5,006 nt of DNA, from assembly GCA_018814265.1 (NCBI GenBank), contig JAHIZU010000145.1, positions 1 to 5,006 of the forward strand, given 5' to 3'. Of this stretch, positions 1 through 4,970 are shown in pieces. Below the pieces are notes generated by a model. The model was given only the letters and a program-made list of their open reading frames with translations, did not search any database and was not told the DNA's origin. The stretch's first letter is position 1. The number at the start of each line of letters is the position of its first letter. The stretch comes from Candidatus Margulisiibacteriota bacterium (GTDB lineage Bacteria > Margulisbacteria > WOR-1 > O2-12-FULL-45-9). The translations under genes and the position numbers were made by a program.

Positions 1-22
1 ATGCGCTTCGGTTGTCTTCCAT
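1..22 (-). CDS. Start of a third gene in the left operon (partial)
   Basis: An ATG at 22-20 on the minus strand overlaps the stop codon of the 148-aa gene by one base (TAATG), a classic translational-coupling arrangement. A GGAG Shine-Dalgarno core at 33-30 lies 7 nt upstream of this ATG. Seven codons are visible before the window ends (M-E-D-N-R-S-A). Nothing can be said about the product. The start signal is convincing in form, but an open frame of seven codons is not evidence of a gene by itself, so the call rests on the overlap, the ribosome binding site and the operon context. Confidence 0.5.
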
Positions 23-468
23 TAGGCTGCTCCAGTTAGTGCTGATTGTTCAGCATTAAGTTGAGCACCTAAACCATTAAAGTTAGGTGTACTGCACAAT
101 TCAACAAGCACTTCTGTAAGTGACGCTTCAGGGTTAGTTTGGTAAAGACCGCCGGTGGAGACCTCATCGGTTCCACCAGCATTAAAATTTTGATGTATTG
201 GAACTTCAACTGCTTGGATCGGGGCAGCATCTGAACCAGCAAGATTGGTTTCACCGTCCATTAATTGCTGACGCACGTTTGTCAGCTCATATTCATGGTG
301 ACGTTCAATATCAGAAGTGGTGACAGCTGAAAAAGCTCTGGCGGCTAGCAAAGCATATTTTTCTCCTTGTTCAAGAGAGAGGTCAATATACGGCTGGACG
401 GTCGCCTGTTTCGGCGTGCCGGGAACAGCTGTAGTTCTTATACTAACTGGTGGCGAATCAAATCCCAC
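22..468 (-). CDS. Hypothetical protein, 148 aa, second gene of left operon
   Basis: I do not recognise this protein. It starts with GTG, preceded 8 nt upstream by a strong GGAGGAG Shine-Dalgarno (483-477) embedded in the last codons of the 92-aa gene; only one base (469) separates that gene's stop from this start. The product lacks a signal peptide or membrane segment. The N-terminus (residues 1-25) is rich in Pro, Thr and Ser and looks disordered. Residues 30-70 should be helical and charged (LEQGEKYALLAARAF, then a His/Glu-rich part). The rest is rich in Asn, Gly, Thr and acidic residues, with one Cys near 125. A cytoplasmic, partly disordered protein is likely. Hand-counted GC over 61-300 is about 45%, not far from the housekeeping genes. 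The strong ribosome binding site and tight packing make it a real gene. Confidence 0.75.
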   Translation of the reverse strand: MGFDSPPVSIRTTAVPGTPKQATVQPYIDLSLEQGEKYALLAARAFSAVTTSDIERHHEYELTNVRQQLMDGETNLAGSDAAPIQAVEVPIHQNFNAGGTDEVSTGGLYQTNPEASLTEVLVELCSTPNFNGLGAQLNAEQSALTGAA

Positions 469-469
469 G

Positions 470-748
470 TTACTTTCTCCTCCAACCTATTTTGCCGGCC
501 TTTAGATCTCTTTTGATCAACGAAGCCAGATAAGGTATAGCATCAGGTTCCATGCCATAATTCTTGTGAAAATACTCAAAGATCGCTTTAGCTTTTTCCT
601 TGGGATCGAGCAACTGTCTGTCGTCTTTGATAATGGGTTCGCCGCCGATTTTTAAGAGGGCTAAAAGATCAAAAATCTCCTGGGCAGACTTTAACCCAAG
701 AGCTTTTAAATCAGGTCCTTTTGTTTTTGTTTGTTGTTGCATAGCCAT
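470..748 (-). CDS. Hypothetical small basic protein, 92 aa, first gene of left operon
   Basis: I do not recognise this protein. The ATG at 748-746 is preceded by AAAGGA (760-755) with a 6-nt spacer, which decides this start over the second ATG two codons later. The product starts with a Gln/Lys-rich tail (residues 1-12). A probably helical segment follows (LKALGLKSAQEIFDLLALLKIG, about 14-35), then charged helices around 49-62. The C-terminus is very basic, with Lys/Arg residues spread over about 79-92. There is no membrane segment, signal peptide, Cys or His cluster. A small cytoplasmic helical protein that could bind nucleic acid or a partner is possible, but this is inference from composition only. 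It is separated from the downstream 148-aa gene by one base, so the two are surely co-translated. Confidence 0.75.
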   Translation of the reverse strand: MAMQQQTKTKGPDLKALGLKSAQEIFDLLALLKIGGEPIIKDDRQLLDPKEKAKAIFEYFHKNYGMEPDAIPYLASLIKRDLKAGKIGWRRK

Positions 749-754
749 ATTATG

Positions 755-760
755 TCCTTT
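755..760 (-). promoter_or_regulatory. Shine-Dalgarno of the 92-aa gene
   Basis: The minus strand reads AAAGGA, then six bases, then ATG. It matters because the neighbouring mazG, ftsH, GIY-YIG and valS-like genes have no such site, so two modes of translation initiation seem to coexist in this window. Confidence 0.7.
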
Positions 761-766
761 ACACTA

Positions 767-772
767 AATATA
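767..772 (-). promoter_or_regulatory. Possible -10 box of the left operon
   Basis: On the minus strand TATATT lies 18 nt before the ATG of the 92-aa gene. This would give a leader of roughly a dozen bases that contains the Shine-Dalgarno. No convincing -35 hexamer or TGn extension is present, so this is a weak call based on position and AT-richness. Confidence 0.3.
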
Positions 773-817
773 TCGGGTTTTGGAGGGTAAAACTTGCATG
801 GAAATGGGCATTTTTTA

Positions 818-875
818 TGTCATTCCCGTGTAAACGGGAATCCAGAACTGGATGCCCGCCTGCGCGGGCATGACA
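818..875. repeat. Complete two-hairpin repeat element (copy 1, 58 bp)
   Basis: The element is bounded by the inverted hexamers TGTCAT (818-823) and ATGACA (870-875). Inside are two hairpins: TTCCCGT/ACGGGAA with a GTAA loop (823-840), and ATGCCCGC/GCGGGCAT with a CTGC loop (852-871). They are separated by TCCAG-AA-CTGGA (841-852), itself an inverted repeat, so the whole unit could fold as a cloverleaf-like cruciform. The left half fits the ATTCCC-N8-GGGAAT pattern of the dRS3 repeats known from Neisseria; this is resemblance in form, not proof of kinship. It lies between the divergent 92-aa gene and mazG and ends 5 nt before the mazG extended -10, so it occupies the mazG -35 region. Copy 2 is at 4416-4474. 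Confidence 0.85.
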
Positions 876-880
876 CATTG

Positions 881-889
881 TGTTATAAT
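881..889 (+). promoter_or_regulatory. Extended -10 promoter of mazG (leaderless)
   Basis: TGTTATAAT is a perfect TGn plus TATAAT extended -10. Only 7 nt separate the hexamer from the mazG ATG at 897. With the usual -10 to start-site distance, transcription would begin at about 896, essentially at the start codon. No Shine-Dalgarno is present and no -35 hexamer is recognisable at about 861-866, which lies inside the repeat hairpin. Confidence 0.7.
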
Positions 890-896
890 ATAAAAT

Positions 897-1700
897 ATGC
901 ACAGAACAGGTCAGAAATTTGAAGATTTTATTGAAATTGTAAAAAGATTACGCAAAGGCTGTCCTTGGGACCGGGAGCAGACCATTGAAAGTTTAAAGCC
1001 ATACCTGGTAGAAGAGGTCTACGAAGCGATCCAGGCTATTGACGACAAAGACTATCAAAAACTAGCTGAAGAGCTAGGGGACATGCTGCTGCACGTGGTG
1101 ATGCTCTCAATTTTTGCCCAGGAAGATGACTACTTTACCGTTAATGATGTTATTAATGCTATCTCCGCGAAAATGATCCGCCGACATCCCCACGTCTTTG
1201 CCAAAGGAGACGCCAAGACCAAGGAAGATGTTTGGCTAAGATGGGAAAAAATAAAACAGGCGGAGGCCAAGGCCAAAGGCAAGAGGCATAAGGGGATTTT
1301 GGAGAGCATACCCCGGAAATTGCCCGCGCTTTATCGGGCGGAGAAAGTCCAGCGTCGTGCCGCCAGGGTTGGTTTTGACTGGGATCATGTGGCTGGGGCA
1401 TGGGACAAGGTACACGAAGAATTGGACGAAGTGAAATCCGAAATCCGAAATAATAAATCCGAAACAAATTCGAAACCCAAAATTAAAAATTCGAAACTCA
1501 AAGAGGAAATAGGCGACTTACTGTTTGCGGTGGTGAATGTGGCCAGAAAGTTGGATATTGATGCTGAAGACGCGCTGCAGCTGGCCAATGCTAAGTTTAT
1601 GAAGCGGTTCTCCAAGATCGAAAAGAAGCTGCAAAAAAAGAAATTAACCCTCGCGCAAATGGACGCCCTCTGGGAAAAGGCTAAGGCTTCTGAAACCTAG
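897..1700 (+). CDS. mazG: Nucleoside triphosphate pyrophosphohydrolase MazG
   Basis: MazG hydrolyses (d)NTPs to the monophosphate and pyrophosphate in the cytoplasm, cleaning nucleotide pools and, in E. coli, affecting ppGpp levels. At 267 aa it matches the usual two-domain form (E. coli about 263). Domain 1 opens with the family signature LRKGCPWDREQT (18-29), followed by the Mg-binding EExxE at 39-43 and ExxD at 59-62. Domain 2 has EELDE at 174-178 and EEIGD at 203-207 (ExxD 204-207), so both metal sites are intact. The linker between the domain-2 motifs (about 180-202) is Asn/Lys/Ser-rich and coded by AAATCCG-type short repeats. It is about 8 residues longer than I recall for E. coli MazG and looks like a tolerated repeat insertion. 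The start at 897 fits the family N-terminus. There is no ribosome binding site, and TATAAT sits 7 nt upstream, implying a leaderless mRNA. ftsH follows after 55 bp with its own promoter-like site. Confidence 0.96.
   Translation: MHRTGQKFEDFIEIVKRLRKGCPWDREQTIESLKPYLVEEVYEAIQAIDDKDYQKLAEELGDMLLHVVMLSIFAQEDDYFTVNDVINAISAKMIRRHPHVFAKGDAKTKEDVWLRWEKIKQAEAKAKGKRHKGILESIPRKLPALYRAEKVQRRAARVGFDWDHVAGAWDKVHEELDEVKSEIRNNKSETNSKPKIKNSKLKEEIGDLLFAVVNVARKLDIDAEDALQLANAKFMKRFSKIEKKLQKKKLTLAQMDALWEKAKASET
1434..1503 (+). repeat. AAATCCG-type short tandem repeats inside mazG
   Basis: Exact AAATCCG heptamers occur at 1434-1440, 1441-1447 and 1455-1461, with an AAATAAT variant at 1448-1454. Degenerate AAATTCG/AAACCC/AAACTC units then run to about 1503. 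The stretch is AT-rich compared with the flanking coding DNA and encodes the low-complexity linker of MazG domain 2. It preserves the frame between the two metal-binding motifs. Confidence 0.75.
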
Positions 1701-1708
1701 TCATAGCG

Positions 1709-1728
1709 CCTGCCTGCCGGCAGGCAGG
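1709..1728. repeat. Perfect 20-bp GC palindrome
   Basis: CCTGCCTGCCGGCAGGCAGG is an exact palindrome with its centre at 1718/1719. It lies 9 bp after the mazG stop and 9 bp before the TG of the ftsH extended -10. Palindromes of this kind are, to my knowledge, frequent between genes in candidate-phylum genomes. It lacks a loop and a T-tract, so it is a poor intrinsic terminator. It sits where a -35 box would be (about 1718-1723), so it may instead be a protein-binding or mobile repeat site. Confidence 0.85.
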
Positions 1729-1737
1729 TCGGAATTA

Positions 1738-1746
1738 TGATATAAT
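1738..1746 (+). promoter_or_regulatory. Extended -10 promoter of ftsH (near-leaderless)
   Basis: TGATATAAT gives a perfect TGn-TATAAT, with 9 nt between the hexamer and the ATG at 1756. The predicted leader is about 3 nt and no Shine-Dalgarno is present. The 12-mer TTATGATATAAT (1735-1746) differs by one base from the one before the valS-like gene (4951-4962). The -35 position falls within the 20-bp palindrome. It would drive ftsH and ftcD together. Confidence 0.7.
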
Positions 1747-1755
1747 AGATCTTCT

Positions 1756-3561
1756 ATGAAAGCCAACTGGAGAAATATCTTCCTATATCTACTGGTCATT
1801 CTGGCTGCTGTGGCCATTCTTTCGCCTTTTTTTCAGTCTGAACCAAAAGTTAAAGAGATCGGTTTTTCCCGCTTCTTAGACCTGGTTGATCAGGCCAAAG
1901 TGGCTTCTGTAACCATTGCCGGGGATCAGGTCTCAGGAAAACTGGCAGATAAAAGCAGCTTCCGTACCAGGGCGATCAGCTACCCAAATCTAGTGCCTGA
2001 ATTAAGAGAAAAGGGTGTTAGCATTAAGATCGAGGCGCCGGTTGAAGCCAACTGGATCTGGAACCTGGCAATTCAGCTTTTAATTCCCATTGCCTTTTTT
2101 GGCTTGCTCTGGTGGCTGCTGATCCGGCAGGCTCAGGGCGCAAACCAGCAGGCCATGGCTTTTGGCAAATCTAAGGCCAAGCCGCTGATGGGCAAAGTTA
2201 ATGTAACTTTTGCTGATGTGGCTGGCGCTGACGAGGCCAAGGAAGAGCTTAAGGAGATAGTCGAGTTCCTCAAGACGCCTGAGAAATTCCAGGCCCTGGG
2301 CGCCAAGATCCCCAAAGGACTGCTGTTAATGGGCGCCCCTGGCACTGGCAAGACCCTGTTTGCCAGGGCAATAGCGGGCGAGGCTGATGTGCCGTTCTTT
2401 TCCATGTCAGGTTCTGATTTTGTTGAAATGTTCGTTGGCGTTGGAGCTTCCCGGGTCAGGAACCTGTTTCAGGAAGCTAAAAAGCAGTCTCCAGCCATCA
2501 TTTTTATGGATGAAATTGACGCAGTAGGCCGGCACCGCGGCGCAGGTTTGGGCGGCGGGCACGATGAAAGAGAGCAAACCCTTAACCAATTACTGGTTGA
2601 GATGGACGGTTTTGATCCCAAGACCAATGTTATTGTGGTCGCGGCAACCAACCGTCCGGATATCCTTGATCCAGCCTTGCTTAGACCGGGCAGGTTCGAT
2701 CGACAAGTTGTTTTAGATAAACCAGACCTGAGAGGCCGCGAAGAAATACTTAAGATCCACGCCAAGGGCAAACCCCTGGGTAAAGATGTTGACTATAATG
2801 TCATGGCCAGACGCACGCCAGGGTTCACTGGAGCTGATCTGGAAAATGTTCTAAATGAAGCGGCCATCCTGGCGGCTCGAGCCGACAAAAAAGAGATAAC
2901 CATGGATGAAGTTGAGGAAGCTGTTGATCGTGTTCTGGCTGGTCCGGAAAAGAAGAGCCGGATCATCTCAGATAAAGAAAAGGATATCGTGGCTCATCAC
3001 GAAATAGGCCATGCTTTCCTGTCCAAGACCCTGCCTAATGCTGACCCAGTGCATAAGATCTCTATTCTGCCGCGCGGTCTGGCCTTGGGCTATACTTTGC
3101 AGCTGCCAACGCAGGACAGGCATTTAATGAGTAAGGGCGAGATGGTTGACCAGATCACGGTGATGATGGGCGGCCGTGTTGCCGAAGAAATGGTTTTTAA
3201 CGAGATAACTTCCGGCGCTCAAAACGACTTGCAGCGGGCCACGGAAATGGCGCGCAAGATGGTCTGTGAATTCGGTATGAGCAAGTTAGGCCCGCGCACC
3301 TATGGCCGCAAAGATCGCCAGATCTTTTTGGGCCGAGATATTGGGGAAATGAAAGACTACTCCGAGGAGACCGCGGACAAGATCGATGCCGAGGTCAGCC
3401 AAATTCTTGACCAATGCTACGGGCGGGCCAAAAAGATCCTAACCAAGAATAAGGCCAGATTGATTGAGGTGGCCAAGATCCTTCAGGAAAAAGAAAGCTT
3501 GGAGAACAGCTATTTGGAAGAAGCCTTAAAGGATCTCAAAGGTCTCGAAGCGGATGAGTAA
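1756..3561 (+). CDS. ftsH: ATP-dependent zinc metalloprotease FtsH
   Basis: FtsH is a membrane-anchored hexameric AAA+ protease that unfolds and degrades misassembled membrane proteins and short-lived cytoplasmic regulators. At 601 aa it is full length, with a short C-terminal tail. Order: TM1 about 8-26; extracytoplasmic domain about 27-98; TM2 about 102-123; AAA core with Walker A GAPGTGKT (193-200), pore loop FVGVG (226-230) and Walker B IIFMDEID (248-255). The second region of homology contains ATNRPD and arginine fingers R310 and R313. The protease domain has the zinc motif HEIGH (415-419), where HEAGH is usual, and the third zinc ligand is probably D491 in NDLQRAT. All catalytic residues are present. 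No ribosome binding site precedes the ATG; TATAAT lies 9 nt upstream. The stop overlaps the ftcD start by 8 bp. Confidence 0.98.
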   Translation: MKANWRNIFLYLLVILAAVAILSPFFQSEPKVKEIGFSRFLDLVDQAKVASVTIAGDQVSGKLADKSSFRTRAISYPNLVPELREKGVSIKIEAPVEANWIWNLAIQLLIPIAFFGLLWWLLIRQAQGANQQAMAFGKSKAKPLMGKVNVTFADVAGADEAKEELKEIVEFLKTPEKFQALGAKIPKGLLLMGAPGTGKTLFARAIAGEADVPFFSMSGSDFVEMFVGVGASRVRNLFQEAKKQSPAIIFMDEIDAVGRHRGAGLGGGHDEREQTLNQLLVEMDGFDPKTNVIVVAATNRPDILDPALLRPGRFDRQVVLDKPDLRGREEILKIHAKGKPLGKDVDYNVMARRTPGFTGADLENVLNEAAILAARADKKEITMDEVEEAVDRVLAGPEKKSRIISDKEKDIVAHHEIGHAFLSKTLPNADPVHKISILPRGLALGYTLQLPTQDRHLMSKGEMVDQITVMMGGRVAEEMVFNEITSGAQNDLQRATEMARKMVCEFGMSKLGPRTYGRKDRQIFLGRDIGEMKDYSEETADKIDAEVSQILDQCYGRAKKILTKNKARLIEVAKILQEKESLENSYLEEALKDLKGLEADE

Positions 3562-4432
3562 GCTAGTCGAATGCGTGCCTAATTTTTCCGAAGGCGCTGA
3601 TCTTGACCTTGTTGAAGATATCGTTTCCGCGGTCAAAACGGCCGAAGTCCTCAATGTTCATTCTGATTTAGACCATAACCGTACCGTGGTCACTATCCTC
3701 GGCGAACCCAATCAGGTTAAGCAAGCGGCTTTTGACCTGACCGAGCGCGCCATGCAGCTTTTAGATGTTAATCATCATCAGGGCGAGCATCCTTTTATCG
3801 GGGTGGTGGACGTGATCCCATTTGTCCCGCTCCAGGGCATTTCTGAGGCAGAAGTGGTTGAGCTCGCTCATGGTTTTGGCCAGCAGCTTTGGGAAAAGCT
3901 TCAGCTGCCGGTCTATTTTTACGGCGATGCGGCTAAAATTGCCGAAAGAAAAGAACTGCCTTACGTTCGGCACGGCGGATATTCAGCTTTAAAAAGTGAG
4001 ATCAATAATGATCATCGCCGGCCTGATATTGGGCAAGGCTTACATGTGACGGCCGGGGCTGTGGCGGTTGGCGTGCGCGACTTTTTGATCGCTTATAATG
4101 TTAATCTGGATACCCGGAACCTGAATATTGCTAAATCAATTGCCAAGAATATCCGGGAAAAGAGCGGCGGGCTACCAGGCATTCGAGCTCTGGGAGTCGA
4201 GTTGAAAAGCAAGGGGATCACCCAGGTAACCATAAATGTTACAAACCATAAAATGACCTCACTCAAGAAGGTTTTTGATGAAGTTAAGAAATGGGCCAAA
4301 GAGTATGGGGTTGGCATTTCCGGCTCTGAAATTGTTGGCCTGTTGCCCAAAGAAGCTGTTTTTGAAGGCATGACCGAGCAATTGATGCTAAACGCGCCAC
4401 CAATGGTACTGCCTCTGTCATGCCCGACTTGA
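3554..4432 (+). CDS. ftcD: Glutamate formimidoyltransferase (formiminotransferase domain)
   Basis: The family transfers the formimidoyl group from N-formimidoyl-L-glutamate to tetrahydrofolate (last step of one histidine breakdown route) and can also act on 5-formyl-THF, a folate-salvage role. Only the transferase domain is present (292 aa, near the roughly 300 aa of stand-alone forms); the cyclodeaminase half is absent. Signatures: VECVPNFSEG (5-14), SDLDHNRTVV (37-46), GEHPFIGVVDVIPFVP (77-92) with the likely catalytic His at 79, HVTAG (164-168), AYNVNL (180-185), GGLPGIRALG (205-214) and GSEIVGL (257-263). The residue after HP is Phe81 where most members have Arg. The last four codons and the TGA lie inside a hairpin repeat, so the C-terminus is probably altered. 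The ATG overlaps the ftsH end (ATGAGTAA), so translation is coupled. No hut genes are visible, which makes folate salvage at least as likely as histidine degradation. Confidence 0.93.
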   Translation: MSKLVECVPNFSEGADLDLVEDIVSAVKTAEVLNVHSDLDHNRTVVTILGEPNQVKQAAFDLTERAMQLLDVNHHQGEHPFIGVVDVIPFVPLQGISEAEVVELAHGFGQQLWEKLQLPVYFYGDAAKIAERKELPYVRHGGYSALKSEINNDHRRPDIGQGLHVTAGAVAVGVRDFLIAYNVNLDTRNLNIAKSIAKNIREKSGGLPGIRALGVELKSKGITQVTINVTNHKMTSLKKVFDEVKKWAKEYGVGISGSEIVGLLPKEAVFEGMTEQLMLNAPPMVLPLSCPT

Positions 4433-4474
4433 TCGGGCATCCAGTTCTGGATCCCCGCTTTCGCGGGGATGACA
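4416..4474. repeat. Complete two-hairpin repeat element (copy 2, 59 bp)
   Basis: The architecture is the same as copy 1: TGTCAT (4416-4421) and ATGACA (4469-4474) ends, hairpin ATGCCCGA/TCGGGCAT with a 5-nt loop (4420-4440), central CCAG-TT-CTGG (4441-4450), and hairpin ATCCCCGC/GCGGGGAT with a TTTC loop (4451-4470). Stem bases differ from copy 1 but stay paired, i.e. compensatory changes. The ftcD TGA at 4430-4432 lies in the loop and descending arm of the first hairpin. A TTTT run at 4476-4479 follows the second hairpin after five bases; it could give weak termination for ftcD but is not a proper T-tract. Confidence 0.87.
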
Positions 4475-4479
4475 GTTTT

Positions 4480-4496
4480 GCTTTCGCGGGGATGAC
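4480..4496. repeat. Partial duplicate of the copy 2 right arm
   Basis: The 17 bases at 4480-4496 (GCTTTCGCGGGGATGAC) repeat exactly those at 4457-4473, with six bases between the two. The duplicate lacks the ascending arm of the hairpin, so it cannot fold alone but could compete for pairing with the ascending arm at 4451-4458. It looks like a local tandem duplication of the end of the element. Confidence 0.75.
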
Positions 4497-4523
4497 GGAA
4501 AGGGGCTGGGAGCGACGGGAGTA

Positions 4524-4547
4524 TGTCATGCCCGTGGAAACGGGCAT
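4524..4547. repeat. Half-unit of the hairpin repeat
   Basis: TGTCAT (4524-4529) leads into an 8-bp stem ATGCCCGT/ACGGGCAT with a GGAA loop (4528-4547). This is one half of the two-hairpin element; the CCAG centre and second hairpin are missing. It lies 17 bp beyond the stop of the GIY-YIG gene. Lacking a T-tract on either strand it is a doubtful terminator, but with the neighbouring copies it fills the space between convergent genes. Confidence 0.75.
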
Positions 4548-4564
4548 CTATAAAATAAATGCCC

Positions 4565-4864
4565 CTAAAAAACCTCTTTTGAAAGATCTTTCCATTGCGG
4601 ATTATTTGCTTCAATTAATTCCAGCTTCCAAGCTCTATTCCATTTTTTAAGTCTTTTTTCTCTGGTTAATGCTTCTCGGACATCTGAATATTGCTCAAAA
4701 TAAACCAATTGGGTTACATCATACTTCTTTGTAAATCCCTTAATGATTTTTTTCTTATGTTCAAAGATCCGGCGCTTCAAATTATTTGTAATGCCAATAT
4801 ATAAGGTGCCGTTTCTTTTGCTCGCAAGAATATAGACATAATATGTTTTATTGAAAGAGATCAT
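4565..4864 (-). CDS. GIY-YIG family endonuclease (small stand-alone, URI type)
   Basis: This 99-aa protein is essentially a lone GIY-YIG nuclease domain of the UvrC/URI/SLX1-like superfamily, which cuts DNA with a single metal ion; the target and role of these small versions are mostly unknown. Visible motifs: YYVYIL (8-13, the GIY strand), LYIGIT (21-26, the YIG strand), LKRRIFEHK (29-37) with the conserved Arg, and REALTREKRLKKW (63-75) carrying the candidate metal-binding Glu (E64 or E69). The C-terminus, with NNPQWKDLS at 87-95, is typical of the group. My count over 4621-4860 gives 78 G/C in 240 bases (about 33%), against roughly 47-57% in sampled lines of ftsH, and repeats flank the gene on both sides, so horizontal acquisition is plausible. 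It is convergent with ftcD. There is no ribosome binding site; TATAAT lies 7 nt before the ATG. Confidence 0.93.
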   Translation of the reverse strand: MISFNKTYYVYILASKRNGTLYIGITNNLKRRIFEHKKKIIKGFTKKYDVTQLVYFEQYSDVREALTREKRLKKWNRAWKLELIEANNPQWKDLSKEVF

Positions 4865-4871
4865 GCTTGAT

Positions 4872-4877
4872 ATTATA
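4872..4877 (-). promoter_or_regulatory. -10 box of the GIY-YIG gene (leaderless)
   Basis: A perfect TATAAT on the minus strand sits 7 nt before the ATG, the same distance as for mazG. The three bases upstream are GTG, so it is not a strict TGn extended -10. No -35 box is evident; that region lies in the degenerate repeat starting at 4880. The predicted mRNA begins at or next to the start codon. Confidence 0.65.
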
Positions 4878-4879
4878 CA

Positions 4880-4922
4880 CTGGATTCCCGCTGGAGTTTA
4901 TCCCTGCGAAAGCAGGGGGGAA
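4880..4922. repeat. Degenerate copy of the hairpin repeat
   Basis: The stretch begins CTGGATTCCCGC (4880-4891), matching the centre and arm of the two-hairpin family. An inner hairpin CCCTGC-GAAA-GCAGGG (4902-4917) and outer arms TTCCC (4885-4889) and GGGAA (4918-4922) follow. The ATGACA end is lost or altered. It fills most of the gap between the divergent GIY-YIG and valS-like promoters. Confidence 0.65.
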
Positions 4923-4953
4923 CCCCGAGATACCTGATTAGTTGCAAAAATTA

Positions 4954-4962
4954 TGATAAAAT
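4954..4962 (+). promoter_or_regulatory. Extended -10 promoter of the valS-like gene (near-leaderless)
   Basis: TGATAAAAT matches TGn plus five of six bases of TATAAT, 8 nt before the ATG at 4971. The 12-mer at 4951-4962 is 11/12 identical to the ftsH one. No Shine-Dalgarno is present and no good -35 is seen near 4934-4939. Confidence 0.6.
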
Positions 4963-4970
4963 AAACGACT

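Noticed and set aside
317..505. Plus-strand open frame of 62 aa
   Set aside because: Antisense to the two left-operon genes, which have strong Shine-Dalgarno sites; no own start signal.
884..896. AT-rich stretch before mazG as a riboswitch or leader
   Set aside because: Only 7 nt separate the -10 box and the ATG, leaving no room for a structured leader.
1159..1615. Minus-strand open frames within mazG
   Set aside because: They lie opposite conserved MazG motifs and are shadows of its codon use.
4430..4432. TGA read as glycine (code 25) extending ftcD
   Set aside because: Read-through would only add repeat-encoded residues up to another in-frame TGA about 20 codons later, and no conserved gene in the window has an internal TGA.
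4451..4479. Intrinsic terminator after ftcD
   Set aside because: The hairpin is strong, but the four Ts begin five bases after it rather than at once, so it is kept only as a weak possibility.
4416..4547. Possible CRISPR array
   Set aside because: Repeats are palindromic, unequal, unevenly spaced and without uniform spacers; no cas genes are present.
4093..4614. Minus-strand open frame of 173 aa across the end of ftcD and the repeats
   Set aside because: It is antisense to conserved ftcD coding sequence and to hairpin repeats, with no start signal and no recognisable domain.
4420..4650. Plus-strand open frame of 76 aa starting inside the repeat cluster
   Set aside because: Its first half translates repeat hairpins and the rest is antisense to the GIY-YIG gene; no ribosome binding site or promoter precedes it.
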